Positions 37,881-49,645 of a DNA stretch of 64,000 nucleotides are shown one piece after another. Under the pieces are notes generated by a model, which saw nothing but the letters and a program-made list of their open reading frames with translations, did not search any database and was not told the DNA's origin. The DNA lies in the NCBI GenBank assembly GCA_027574665.1, contig CM050654.1, positions 12,394,142 to 12,458,141 of the forward strand. The letters run 5' to 3'. Origin of the DNA: Rhynochetos jubatus (lineage: Eukaryota > Chordata > Aves > Eurypygiformes > Rhynochetidae). Each line of letters starts with the position of its first letter. The first letter of the stretch is position 1. The translations under genes were made by a program, and so were the position numbers.

Positions 37881-40800
37881 GTTTAAACTAATGTGGTCTA
37901 ATGGAAAGATATCCACAGGTACACAAAAAGTAAAAGTCAGCATGAATTATGTTCTTAAGCCTCTTTCTATCTTTTAAGTTTTATTCTCAACATGTAAGTG
38001 TTTTACTGGGAAAAAATAGTAATATACTTTCTGAGATACCTGCAGCTCTGGGATGTTGGACACAATCTCCCTGATTAGTATCAAAAACCTGATTAGAGAT
38101 TGAAGCGTGTGCATACTCTTTAAGCTTAAATACCAGTTAAAAACAAGGTTAATTGCCGTATCAGGCTTCTCATGAGGAGGGAGGCTGAACCAGAACTCAA
38201 TCATTTCTTTCATGGAGGGTTCACTTTTTAGGGGATTTATTAGAAGAGTGATCTCAGGTCACATATGAGAGTAGTTGTCTGGTTAGACTTCCCTAACTGG
38301 CCATTTTCAGACAGCTCCACAGAAAGCTCACTACTTTGAAAAAGAATCAATTACTTTTTTCACAGGAGTGATTAAATATGAACTAAAATTATGCCAAGCC
38401 CCCAAATGTGCCATTTTTTAAACCCCAGTGAAAGAGTATAGAGACTATATAATGGAGAATATTCATCTTGTTCCCTTCACCCCTTTCTAATTATTATGCT
38501 TTCATGTAAAGAACTCTGTGATTTCCTTTTCTAGAGGGAGTTAGTAGGGATGTACCTGATAGCATGTCTTCACAGGTATTTTCCAAGGAATTTTACTTTT
38601 TCAAGCATTTCCATATACTCAGATTAAAATTGTGTGAAGATGATAGACTTACAGTTAATGTATACTACCAGAGTTATCTCAAAAAAACTATTTTAAATCA
38701 ATGTCTGTTTTTGATTTCTCCATAACCAGATTTTTTTTTTTTTTAAAACTTTAGACTGTAGATCCATGAACAAAAACATTAGCAACTGCTCCCCAGGGTT
38801 AATACAGTGCTTCAAAGAAGGAGCATTTAGTTCCCCTAAGTACAGAGCTGATTCAAAGAAATCCTGTAAATGATGAGCTGAAAAGAAAGAAGAATTTAAC
38901 CATGCAGAAATAACATGTTTCATTACTCCGACACCCAGAAATTACGCTGCGTAGTCTGGAGCTCCATCTCCTGGTACTTCTCAAAGAACTAAAATAATTT
39001 CCATACACAGACACCTCAAAGCACTCAAGCTATATTGCAGAGGCAATTGCAACATTCCTCACCCCACAGCTAGTCCAGTTTTATGTTTGTACCCCTATGG
39101 GCAGGAAAACGCAGCTTTGCAGAATGCTCTCCTGAGTCCCTCTGGACCCACTGGGTCTGTTCCACAGCTCTTTAAATCGCATGATCCTGCTTTCAGTTTG
39201 TACATACAGACCTGCTCACAAGTATTTGAGAAGGGTGGAGAGTGCAATTGTGTAAAGCACTGTGCAAAATGGAATAAAAATTATGCATTCTAATGTGGTT
39301 ATTTGGTTCTCCAGTTGTGAGACACTGAAGAAACTGTCATTTGAGGGTCAGAGCATTGTCTGGGAAATAACTTCACAGTGAAAATGGGATCTTCTCACTT
39401 AAAACCCTTTTTAAAAATTATATAAAACTATCTATGTATGCATGTATCTATAAATCCACCTACAATTTTTATCAGAGATGTTAAAATGTGATTTCTACTT
39501 GGCAAAATATAACTTGCCCAGACAAAATACCGTACAGACAGGTATACTAATCGTACAATAAACAAGTGAATGTAATACATGAGGAAATAGATAAATCAAG
39601 GTTAGGATGCCAGTTTGGAATGATGCACTATATGATCATAATGGGAGGTTAAGTTAATTAATTTCCCCTATGCATCAGCCACAAAAATATCCATAATAGG
39701 AAATACACCACATATAATGTATATTTCAGGAATATTTCTCAAATAAGAAAAATAGCATTATTATGAATATTAATTATTTTATTAGAATTTTATTCTGTCA
39801 TCTTGCTGGTAAATGTACCCATTTTTGTCATACTTGTATTAATTTTTCTTCATGAATATCAGAAGTGAATATCCCATCATTTCTTAAGAGAGATCATTAT
39901 ACGAGTCATTTAGAATGGTTTTGCCTCTATTACAGTATTTACAAGTAAATAAGCTATTTTATTTAGCCAATCAAAAGTACCGTAACTAAAATGTATTACT
40001 ACTGCTGTATGGTAGCCGGATCATTAATTTACTGTACTAGCTTCATCATAGATATGGGCTTTTTATCAGCACTGTCAGTGCCAGCATAGTCAATCTAATA
40101 GATACATTTACAACTTATCTATTTTTACTTTACTTCTTCATCATTTGAAGACTTTCAGCATCACATGGAAATCTAAATCTATGCAAAAGAGTACTCTCAT
40201 GATACAAATAGAACATATAATGTGGGATGGTGATTTCTTTGGGAATGAGTGTTAGGTGTGATCTGCATTAACTGTCTCTCATGCACTTTTGATCAAGTGC
40301 ACATTTTTCTCCCCATTTAATTTGTAGTCTGGGTATCAGCAGCTGTTGAACACAATTCCTGTTCTGTTATCCCAGTGTAAAGAGATACTAGCCTCAGCAA
40401 CTTAAGCTAGTTTATTCCAGATTTGTCCAACTGGGAGAGCAGATCTTAACGTGTACACAGGTATAGCTGCACTCAGCTGCTCAGTATTGTAAGGTGCACC
40501 CATTTCTCTTTCAGAAGCTCCTCTTAAATTTCATTAACTGAATACTACTTTTAACATGTGTTAAACATAAAAAGGAAAGAATAAAATAAGAAGGGGAATA
40601 TGAAGGGGAAAGAATAAACACATGGACAAATAATATTAAAGAGCTTTAGCAATTATTTTTAAGAGTAGGAGTAGCATACACTCATATCTACTCTTAAGTT
40701 TAATCACATGAAGTCTTCATCCTAACAAGACAGATATGAATTGATTTGGGACTATGAACTGTTTTTCTTGTGAATCATTATGCAGCAAATTCCAGTAATA

Positions 40801-41219
40801 TATGTCCATCCTCCCACAGGGAGCAGAAAATACTAGAAACCACTGGCATTATATATGTGGCAATTCTCTTAGAAACTATTATTGCTGCTCAAATTATTGC
40901 AGATTCTTATTACAAGGCACATGTCTGATCAATAACAGGCTTTTATTAGTTCCCTTACCGACCTTTCAATATAGTAGATATGGCTGATGTAACTTAAAAC
41001 TTGCCAGGAATAATGCAGAAAATTTTCAAAGCATTGGTTTGAGTGGGAAACTTCAAGTAGCTGTGCTTTTCTGTTCTTTTATTGCAGCAGTCTGATAATA
41101 CTTTAATGAACCCTGGCCTTAAGCTCAGACTCCAACAACACACAAACACATTAACTCTTTAAGGTGAGTTTGTAATTCTACACAAATATTTCTCTGGCAC
41201 TTGTCTCTGACTCTGCATG
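37881..41219. other. Non-coding stretch, nothing recognised
   Basis: AT-rich unique DNA with a T14 run at 38,731-38,744. Frames are below 80 codons. I see no repeat family, RNA gene or splice-flanked exon. Confidence 0.55.
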
Positions 41220-41278
41220 TATCACATTCAGCTCTACTGAATGCGATAGCTCTAGCTCTCACAGATGAATGTGAGAGC
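41220..41278. repeat. Two adjacent hairpin-forming inverted repeats
   Basis: Hairpin 1 (41,220-41,248): TATC-a-CATTCAG, loop CTCTA, CTGAATG-c-GATA, an 11-bp stem with one mismatch. Hairpin 2 (41,255-41,278): GCTCTCACA, loop GATGAA, TGTGAGAGC, a perfect 9-bp stem. Only six bases separate them. The pairing is directly visible. Whether the region is transcribed, or whether proteins bind these dyads, is not. It does not have the long stem of a microRNA precursor. Confidence 0.85.
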
Positions 41279-42663
41279 ATCATGGTTGATCTACATCAGG
41301 TTTATTACACAACCTTTTATGATTTTTATAGTATAATTATTAATTACTTTATAAGATAATAGTTACACAGCTATATTATTTTGCTTGTTGGTGCAGTCAT
41401 TGGAGAACTGCAAGAGGTTTCAGATTTCCAGCTGGAGATTTCCCACAGGAATGCAATCAGCTGGACCTGAACCTAATTAGGCTTGTGTCTTTAAAAAGGA
41501 GACCAAGGGATAGCCTACTCTTCTTACTGAAGTAGGGTCTGCTAGTTAGAGTTAAGTGTAAAGAGGATGGAGCTGTACAGCTACTCAATAGACTTTGTGT
41601 GAGGTTGAAGGCTTTTATGCTGTTTAGAAAATGCAGGCTGGGCTGGATTAGTATTATCTTAAATAAGTAATATGGCTGTCAACCTGTAAATACACCAAGT
41701 CTGACTAGCCAAAATACTGCTTAGCCAAGCAATTTGTAAGCTGCAAAACATCACTCACTGCTCTTGTGTGCTAGTGATGTTGTGCCTGGTTTCTACGAAG
41801 TACGTGCTAATTCTTACAGTGGTAGCATGTACTTATAGATCCTCAGAGAAAATTACAATCACAACCTTTTAAAATGAGCTAGTATTTTAAAATACTACAC
41901 ACAAAGACATTTTAGGGATTTACAATTCTGGAACCTTGTGGCAAATAATCTCAAATACAACACCACACTGGGTGATCCTTAATGAGACACTCATTTTGCT
42001 AAACTTACTCTAAGATCGAAAAGAAAGTTTCTCATAATAGAAGATGTCCTAAGTGCATTCCTTATCCTCCTGATGTTTATTTCCTGTGTTGATGAAAATT
42101 TCCAGCTTTACATCAGTAGCAATTTCAATAGCATGATCTCATTTTCTGTCATGTAATTAATGAAAATATTGACTGGTATGTAATATAAGGTCAACCCTTC
42201 CACTATTAACTTCTCTGCAACCTAATTATTCCCACTTTATATGACTTATCATTAGCTTCCAATTAGATAAAAGCTTACCTTCCTTACTATTCATGTGATA
42301 TTCCTCAGTTTAAACCATATAATCTCCTGAGATACATTAGTTGCATTACTAGAATATAGAGAAATTAGGTCCATTGTTGTCCCTAAACCCACAAAGCAAT
42401 TCTTCACATCAAAGAAAGGCAGTAGCATGTTTGCCTCTACTGTCCTTGGTGAATCAATGGTGTATTTTATTCGTTATATTTGTTATTTTAATTAGTCATT
42501 ACTTCAAACTACTTTAAACCTTACATGATAGTTAGTCAGACTCAGCTGAACTCAGTTTGAAACTTAACTGCATAACCAGAGTTGGCCATTAATCCTACTA
42601 CTGTGCTATGGCAAGTCCTACAGCTGTTGTCTAAAGGTGGATATATATTCAGATTTGAATAGT
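41279..42663. other. Non-coding stretch, nothing recognised
   Basis: AT-rich DNA with no open frame of 60 codons or more. The 42,100-42,300 portion is rich in TAATTA-type words. No repeat family is recognised. Confidence 0.5.
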
Positions 42664-43779
42664 TGTATCGCATTTGCATTTAAAAAAAAAAAAAAAAAAA
42701 AGTGCCTTCTGTGAGAAGTTGCTATAACCTTTCTCTGTGTCCGATAGAGCCAATGTCACCTGGCTCCAGGACAGACCCACTACTAGCCAAGGCTGAGCCC
42801 TCAGTGATGGTGGTAGCACCTCTGGGATAACATAGTTAAGAGGAAGGAGGGGGAGAAATGGAAAAGAGAAATTATGTCCAGAAACAGACAGTGAGATGTG
42901 AGAGGAACAATTCTGCAGACCCCCAGATCAGTGGAGGAAGGGGAGGAGGTGCTCCAGGCATCAGAGCAAATATTCCCCAGCAGCCCATGGTGCACACCAT
43001 GGTGAGGGCAGCTGTGCTCCACAGCCATGGCGAGTCATGATGGAGCAGAGACCTACCTGGAGGCTAGGGAGTACTCCAGCTGGAGCAGGGGAATGCCCAA
43101 AGGAGGCTGTAACCCTGTAGGCAGCCCATGTTGGAGCAGGCTCCTGGCAAGATGCGTTGCCCCCTGGAGAGAGGAGCCGAGGCTGGAGCAGGTTTGTTGG
43201 CAGGACTTGTGATGCTGTGGGGACCCCAGTCTGGAGCACGCTGCTCCTGAAGGACTCCACCCCATGGGAGGGATCCCACACTGGAGCAGTTAGTGAAGAA
43301 TGGGAGCCTAGGAAAGGAAAGGACCCACACTGGAAAAGTTGGTGGAGGACTGACTCCTGTGGGAGGGATCCCACGTTGGAGCAGGGGCAGTGTGGGGATC
43401 CTCCCTTGAGGAGGAAGGAGCGGCAGAGGAAGTGTGATGGGCTGACCGCAACTCCCATTCCCCATCCCCCTGTACCACTGGAGGGGAGGAGGCAGAGAAA
43501 TGGGGAGTGAAGCTGAGCCAGGGAAAGAATGGAGGGGTGGGAGGAAAATGTTTTAAGTTCTGGCTTCATTTCTCATTGTCCTATTTTCATTTGATTGCTA
43601 ATAAATTAAACTAATTTCCCCAACTCAAGTCTGTATTGCCCATGATGGTAATTGGGAGTGATCCCTCTCTGCCCTTGTCTGGACTCACAAGTCTTTTCTA
43701 TCCCCCGTCCAGCTGTGAAGGGGAGTGACAGAGCAGCTTTGGTGGGCACCTGCCCTCCAGCCAGCATCAACCCACCACA
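42664..43779 (+). mobile_element. Avian LTR element, solo-LTR-like fossil
   Basis: From memory this matches an LTR-type repeat common in bird genomes, probably ERVL-class. It opens TGTATCGCATTTGCAT near 42,664, then reads TTCTGTGAGAAGTTGCTA and GATAGAGCCAATGTCACCTG. A GC-rich middle carries repeated units of the type GGAGGGATCCCACACTGGAGCAG, with several degenerate copies between about 43,060 and 43,400. An AATAAA polyadenylation signal at 43,600-43,605 gives plus-strand orientation. The element closes with GTGGGCACC...CAACCCACCACA at 43,779. TG...CA ends fit an LTR. No gag, pol or env region is recognisable on either side, so it looks like a solo LTR. No convincing target-site duplication is visible, so the ends may be off by some bases. 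It is moderately diverged, so probably neither recent nor very ancient. Open frames inside it, including one of about 200 codons on the minus strand, come from the GC-rich repeated units and are not genes. Confidence 0.75.
42682..42701 (+). repeat. A20 homopolymer
   Basis: Twenty A close to the left end of the LTR repeat. A simple-sequence tract. Confidence 0.9.
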
Positions 43780-44087
43780 GTGGGTTGGACTCTTAGATTA
43801 ACTCTGAACTACAGTGCCTAATGTTAACAAACTCATTGCAAAAGTAGTAGCTTGTGACTTTTGACGAGAGAACTAGAGACAACTACTACCTTAATCTACT
43901 ACTGTTACTTTAGAACTAGCTGTTGCTTTTAAGCCTGCATTTAGTACACTACAGCACACTGACAGCACCTTTTTTAAGGAACACCAGCATTATGTCCTTA
44001 TCAAACAAGCAGTAGTGTTTACAACAAGCAGTGGACTTGACTAAGACAGGGTGACTGACAAGGAAACTGCTGGACAAGAATATAGCA
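43780..44087. other. Short spacer, nothing recognised
   Basis: Unique sequence between the LTR repeat and the MIR/L2-like remnant. Its first eight bases (GTGGGTTG) are the exact inverse complement of CAACCCAC at the repeat's end. Confidence 0.5.
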
Positions 44088-44205
44088 GATGTAACATGCT
44101 GTGTAACCTTGGGCACACTACAGCTCTGGGCCCTCAGTTTCTCCATCACTATCTAACAGAGGACATGCAAAATGTGTTTTCAAGAAGTGCATTGAGATCC
44201 ATTAA
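44088..44205 (+). repeat. MIR/L2-type ancient SINE remnant
   Basis: The segment ATGCTGTGTAACCTTGGGCA, then GGGCCCTCAGTTTCTCCATC, matches the familiar MIR motif (GCTGTGTGACCTTGGGCAAGT...CCTCAGTTTCCTCATCTG) read in the complementary direction. It continues with CAAGAAGTGCATTGAGATCC, like the AAGCGCTTTGAGATCC tail of reptile and bird copies. The match is by eye and from memory. The amniote MIR families and L2/CR1-related tails share this block, so the precise family is open. It would be far older than birds. Confidence 0.65.
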
Positions 44206-45142
44206 TGTTTCATATTAAGGAAACTATTATGAACTATTTTTTTAAAACCAAAGGCCAGGTATTTTCCAAAACCTTGGTAAGTGAATCCAATCAAAATCCC
44301 ACAGGGGCATGCTCTTTAGAGTGTGGTCGATACCGTTCTTCTCTGAACAGGACCTCCAAGTCTTTTCATGGTTAGAAAGTCAAACCACCCTCATTAGGTG
44401 GTTACCACCTCATTTCTAGAATGTAGGGCATCATGATATGACTTGGTCTTATATATAAACATATCCATTGATGCTAAAAAAACTCTAAGCTTTCCTTGTT
44501 TTAGGTGCAAACTTCCAGTGTCAGGTTTGGGGACAATCAAGAATTTCCACTAAGTATGTAGTGCTCCTGCAGGCTTAACACAAGTTTGTGTTGTGGGTTT
44601 TCTTCTTGTTCCTGTTAAATTGGCCTTTTGAAGACTAAGGGCTTGTGAGCTTCGCATGTTAAAGGCTAAACTCCTGTTATACCGAAACATTTTTTTGAGG
44701 CTCAAGGGAGATTGAAGGTAAATTGAAAAGAACACCATGGAGTCCTTGTGCAAGTCATTCACCTTGTAGAGCTCTAGGCTGAGAGAGCTCAAATGCCACT
44801 CTACATAACAAGCACAAAAACACTAATTTAAATAACAAGCACAAACTCCACTTGGGATCCACCGCTGAGGCATTTGTGGATTGTGCAGCCTGAACTCCCA
44901 AACATTATTTGAAGAAAAAAAGAAGAGTAATTCCTTTTTTAAAGTGGTAATTCAGGGACCAAGTCTCAAAAGCATTTGAACATTTCAAGGACTATTGCTA
45001 TACCAAGAATAAAAACTAAACTATTGCTATACCAAATTTTTCTTATCTACAAGTATTAAACTTTAAAAGGGACAAAGTACTTTTTTCAAATTCAAATTAT
45101 TAGCTTTGAGTCTCACAAGGATAATAAATCTATGCATTTCCA
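44206..45142. other. Non-coding stretch, nothing recognised
   Basis: Unique AT-rich DNA. A TTGGTAAGTG donor-like word occurs at about 44,274-44,283 with no acceptor-bounded exon before it. One 80-codon minus-strand frame (44,550-44,792) is unrecognised. Confidence 0.5.
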
Positions 45143-45341
45143 CACTGCTAAGTTGCTACATTGCTAGGTCGCTACATTGTTACATTGCTACAGTCACATT
45201 GTTACTTTGTTCTAGTGCTACATTGTTGCACTGCTATGTCGCTACATTGTTGCATTGCTACCTTGCTATATTGATACATTGGCATGTCGCTACATGGATA
45301 CATTGTTACATTGTCACATTGCTATATCTCTACATTGTTAC
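45143..45341. repeat. Octamer minisatellite, unit CATTGCTA, about 25 copies
   Basis: The array is built of degenerate 8-bp units: CATTGCTA, CATTGTTA, GGTCGCTA, TGTCGCTA, CACTGCTA and others. A higher-order pattern of about 32 bp is visible: CATTGCTA-GGTCGCTA-CATTGTTA-CATTGCTA recurs as CACTGCTA-TGTCGCTA-CATTGTTG-CATTGCTA. Because 8 and 3 share no factor, each plus-strand frame reads the same octapeptide pattern (LLHCYIAT-like). The array therefore stays open for about 70 codons inside a 95-codon frame (45,106-45,393). The complementary unit contains TAG and closes the other strand. No signal supports translation. Confidence 0.9.
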
Positions 45342-46339
45342 TAAAACTCCTATATCTAATGCTTATGAAATAAAAGTATTTGTGAGAGTGTAACAGACAG
45401 ATTTAATGGAAGAAAGATGCAACATGAACCACTACATAAAAAGATATCATCTCTGGCCAGTGAAGTCCTTTGGTACAGATCTTTGTTAACTGGAATGCCA
45501 CCGCAGTACTGCTATATGTTTGTCCATAACTTCCTCAGCTATGTGTAAATGCTGTAGTTACATTTCAGTTGAAATGTTCACAGCTGGTTTGGTCACATCT
45601 CCACATTTGAAAAGTTTGTCATAATTAAAAAACAAAGTATTTTCAACAGCATGGAATAATATTGGCTATTTTTATACAGAAAAACTTTAAATGAATGAAT
45701 GGACATTGAATGAAAATCTTTATCCATATGACCATTTAAGTTCATGTTAGAAATTGTTATTTCATCTGATCACCATCAGTTTAAAAGATTTTTGGTTTAC
45801 CATAAAAAAAGCAAGATGCTAATTTGACTTCTTTAAAATGAAGAAAAATACATATTTTGGAAATGTATCCTGTGTCCTGTAAGAGTTTACAAAAGTTTCT
45901 CTTTTAAGTCAACTGAACTCAGTATTTTGCTGGTTTTAACAGATCTTCTTTCTATTCATAAGTGATTTTAAAATCCTTTTTTAGACTAGAATGGCACGCT
46001 TATTCAAGAACTAGATCATATCAGTGAAAAAAGAACAGTGAGCAAGATCTTCAGAAGCATCTTAGCTCCTATAAAGATTCTTAGAAGTACTTATGTTAAA
46101 TAGGCATCTAAATATTATTTTCTGGAATATCATGAAGTTAGAACTAGGCATCCCCTCTTTAGCTGTTGTGAAGATGTTGATTTGTGCAAGAAATGTATGT
46201 AGATGTAATGCAAGTATGTGGCTTAAGGCAAAAGCAATAGGTAAGAAATGAAAGGTATGTTCAAAGTCAGTTCATTTCAGTACAGTGTAATTTTTCCTTA
46301 GTAGTTTTTTGAGCTAGCTTTGCGGCAAGTCCTACAATT

Positions 46340-46430
46340 CATATAGAGTCAAAGCTCCCATTCAGTCAGTGGGAACTTTGCCCACTTGCAGGAGTGCAAG
46401 CTGCAGCACTTGGCCCTAAGAATTTAATAT
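46340..46430 (+). repeat. Possible ancient amniote repeat scrap
   Basis: AAAGCTCCCATTCAGTCAGTG, then GGAACTTTGCC and CACTTGGCCCTAAG, recalls the old reptile/bird repeats that contain CTCCCATTGACTTCAGTGGGAGTTTTGCC and end in TTGGCCC. The match is short and from memory. Confidence 0.35.
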
Positions 46431-47695
46431 AGCTATAATTACTTATTATTGAATGTTTATTTGAATAACAACTGCTTATTAAGTGTATTAATCTCAGATG
46501 ATGAATGCAAAAACTGTTTAGTGAAAATCTGTTTTTCTTTACATTAGTATGAAATTATTTAACTGAAAGGTTCAAAGAGACACATTTAATTACAGTGTTG
46601 CTTTAAAAGTATTTAAGCATCAGTTATTAAAATATCATTTGAAATATGTTTATGGACCTCCTGTAGTGTTGTTAAAATGCAAAATTCATTTTCAGATTAG
46701 TACTTACAATAGGTTTCCTTTCAATACTGAACAAATCTTTACAAAATCTGCTTAATGTAAAGGATTGAACTGTTTCTTATAAAACAGAGCAAGAAAATTC
46801 AAGAATTTGAGTGTGTGCAGAATGTATGTCTGTGCTCAGGCTGAGATTACTGATTGAAAATCAAAATTAGTGATGCACATTTACAAACAGGCAGTGAAGA
46901 ACTATTGCTGAATTGGCATTTATGGGGAAAGCATCTATTAATACTACAAGTAGTTGGCCATACAGTTGTCTGTTAGAGAAATACTTATTATCTGCAGCAA
47001 AACTAATTCAGCTGGCCATTTAGCATCTTCAAATATTTGTCCTCAAGCTACTTCTACTTGCCTATAAGAAAACAGCACAATTATCTTGGTTGTGGTCTGG
47101 TGTTTCCGTCACCTGTTTTTTGAGGATACTTCTCCCTCCATCATGTGCTTCCAACAGTCTGCGGAGGGCGGATAAGTAGTGCATATCTCTCCTCAGGAAT
47201 CCCTGACAAGCTCTGTACACTGACAGGTGTGCAGAGAACAATCAGAGAAGGTAACTTTGGTGGGTAATGCAGCATGTCAAATGTCTAGCAAAATTCTGGT
47301 TGGCCAAAGACACATAAGGAATTTGGATAAAAAGAGGCAGAGCCACAGACAGTCTTGCAGATGATAAGAGCCAGCTACTTTTCCAGCAACTTTATACTAC
47401 AAAGTGTGATGTGGTAGAGCTGCTCATCTGCTGAACTTGAGCAGGAACAGTGGAAGTCTGAATGGCAGTTCCTAGCCTCAGAACAAATTCTCTGCCCTAT
47501 GGCTTAGGCACATAATAACTATCCTTGCTGAACTATTCAAGTACAGGTTTTAAGTCTTTCACAGTTGCAAGGCATTAAAAAAACCCATTAGATACTTTTC
47601 TCACTAAGCCCCTAAACTGCTCAGTTAACCTCTTTCCACTCTTAAACTTCAAGCCTACATATTATTATTATTGATTCTTTCTTTCTTTCTTTTTC

Positions 47696-47971
47696 ATGTT
47701 GGTGTTAATGTTATTGATCTCTCTGACTCACACTGTAATCCTGTCACTTTGTTTTCTTCTCTGCCTTCTGTTTCATATTTCTTATGGGGAGGAGGTCTCA
47801 GTCCTCCTTGTTCAGTACTCAGGTTGTGTACCTGGGGGCCTCCAAGGTCAGTACATGCTGTGGTGGTACAGAAACAGAAGAATTGCACACAAGGAAGGAG
47901 GGCAGAAGAGCTGCAGAGAAGCTTGCAAAGAGTACTTCCAGTTAATGTTAATTAGCCATAAACCTCCCTAG
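47696..47971 (+). other. 91-codon ATG frame with hydrophobic N-terminus, unrecognised
   Basis: The frame starts at ATG 47,696 with a strongly hydrophobic first 30 residues (MLVLMLLISLTHTVILSLCF, then LLCLLF), like a signal peptide or membrane segment. A basic, cysteine-containing part follows and ends LMLISHKPP. The hydrophobic part comes from a T/C-rich tract next to a TTTC microsatellite, which by itself yields Leu, Phe and Ser codons. There is no homology I recognise, no promoter and no polyadenylation signal just downstream. Probably fortuitous. Confidence 0.15.
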
Positions 47972-49516
47972 ACTGCTCAGCCTAGGGACAGGCTATTGGC
48001 TTGTCCCTTCAGATCCTGTCATGCTGTCAGCTTTGTGCAAGTGATGGCTAAACTGCAAAAGCTCTAAGATTGTTGCCTCTTCCACAAACTGTCTCCTTGA
48101 TTCACTTTGCTCCAAACTCTCTTTTAACATCCATCTGTTTTTTCGTACTGTAGCAGGATTGCTATTTCATCCCATGTTTCTATTGCTCTACTAGAATGAA
48201 CGTATCAGTCTCTGCCAAGTATCAGAGTTCATTAGTGGGGATGTGCATTGCTCCTTCTCAATAGAAAAGCAGTGGTATGTCACAGCACTCATACTTTACT
48301 TCCACTCTAAGACAAGCTCTGGATAGCTTCACAAGCCTTGCAAAACAGGACTCGTAGGAGGCAGCAAGAGAAGCCCTGGACCACCAACCCTGCAGCAAGC
48401 CCTGCTCACAAGAGACAGGCACCACTCTTAGGTCCAGACACATGATATTTGTGACTCACAGTTTCCCCAACTACAATAGTCACAATACAAAGAAACACAC
48501 AAAGGATTAAATATCACATTTAACATGGAAATTTCAGGGTTAATTTTTCTAGTCAAACAACGGGACGGTAGAAATACAGATAATTTTCTGTGCTAGGGAG
48601 CTACTGCAAAAGCGTTGGTAGTGACCAATAATAACAAAAGTTGTGACCAGTGCAGGAGGTTCTCACTCACCATCACTGTGGTCCAACAGCCTTGGTGACG
48701 TTACTACAGAGGTTCTGGATCCAACACTGGTCATCAGCACTAAAAAAAAAAATACATAAATAAATAAAAATAAAATCAGGTCTAGGACTTTACAGCATTG
48801 ATTTAAAAGTAAACTTCCTTAACTTGTTGTCTAATTGTAGATTCATTCTTGGGATTTGCAATCCTATTACTGTATCACTAGACCTGGAGAAGGTTTCTTT
48901 AAAAAAAAAAAAAAATGAAAACCAAAAAAGCCCCAAAACTGAGAAAGAAAACATCTGCAATGTCCCACTTTCAGCAATGTCTTGAAATAAAAAAGTTAGA
49001 AGTTTTTAGTAATAGCATTATAACATTTGCTTTCCCAGTAAATAATTATTAGCCTCCAGCACAAAGCTGTCAGTTAGGTGAAGGACAATTGGTTTGCCAC
49101 AGGCAGCTCTGTAGCAGGAAGGTATGGTGGGAATCAGCCATCAGACTTGAATCATGGTTGCATTCTATTTTCTTACCCGTACAGTACAACCCTACGTTAA
49201 AAATTAGCAATTGCTCATTTGCAAAAGATGTGTCAAGAATAGCTTGTAGCATAGCAGAAGTTCAGATGTGTGGGTACGTGTGTTCCATATTTCCTTTGTA
49301 ACAGTGGCCTTGCTGATTCCTTGCCTTTTGTGTCCTAGCTCTGCCTTCAGTATAAAAGGACTCAGAGAAGGAAATAGTAAGAGACTTTAAGTCTCCTATA
49401 AAAATCCTAACCTAATCACAGTGCTGATGCTTCTTTAGACCCCTACAGCGGGATCTAAGGGGCTCTTAGAGGTGATTATGGGCAACTCCTCAACACGACG
49501 CACCAGAAGAGCAGTG

Positions 49517-49645
49517 TAGCAACAGGAGTTCTGGTCCCTGTGGCGAAACCTAACCAGGGCTAGCAGCAGCTATCAAACTCTCTGCATGGGAACCCAGCAG
49601 GAGAATAGCAACAGCTCTTAAACCCTCTGCAGGACATTAGAGATG
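49517..49645. repeat. Three-copy minisatellite, unit 44-45 bp
   Basis: Copies begin TAGCAACAG at 49,517, TAGCAGCAG at 49,561 and TAGCAACAG at 49,606. Copies 2 and 3 share CAGCTATCAAACTCTCTGCA versus CAGCTCTTAAACCCTCTGCA. Copies 1 and 2 share a GAAACCTAACCAGGG/GAACCCAGCAGGAG segment. The first copy is most diverged. The array is GC-richer than its surroundings. Confidence 0.75.

Larger units (their letters stand above)
45342..49516. other. Non-coding stretch, nothing recognised apart from simple repeats
   Basis: AT-rich unique DNA. A TTTC microsatellite lies at about 47,676-47,694 and A15 at 48,901-48,915. Frames at 47,671-47,971 are discussed separately. A segment near 46,340-46,430 resembles an old amniote repeat. 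Confidence 0.55.

Noticed and set aside
42961-43569. 202-codon open frame on the minus strand, with overlapping frames on the plus strand
   Set aside because: It lies wholly inside the LTR repeat and is produced by the GC-rich internal repeated units. It matches no protein.
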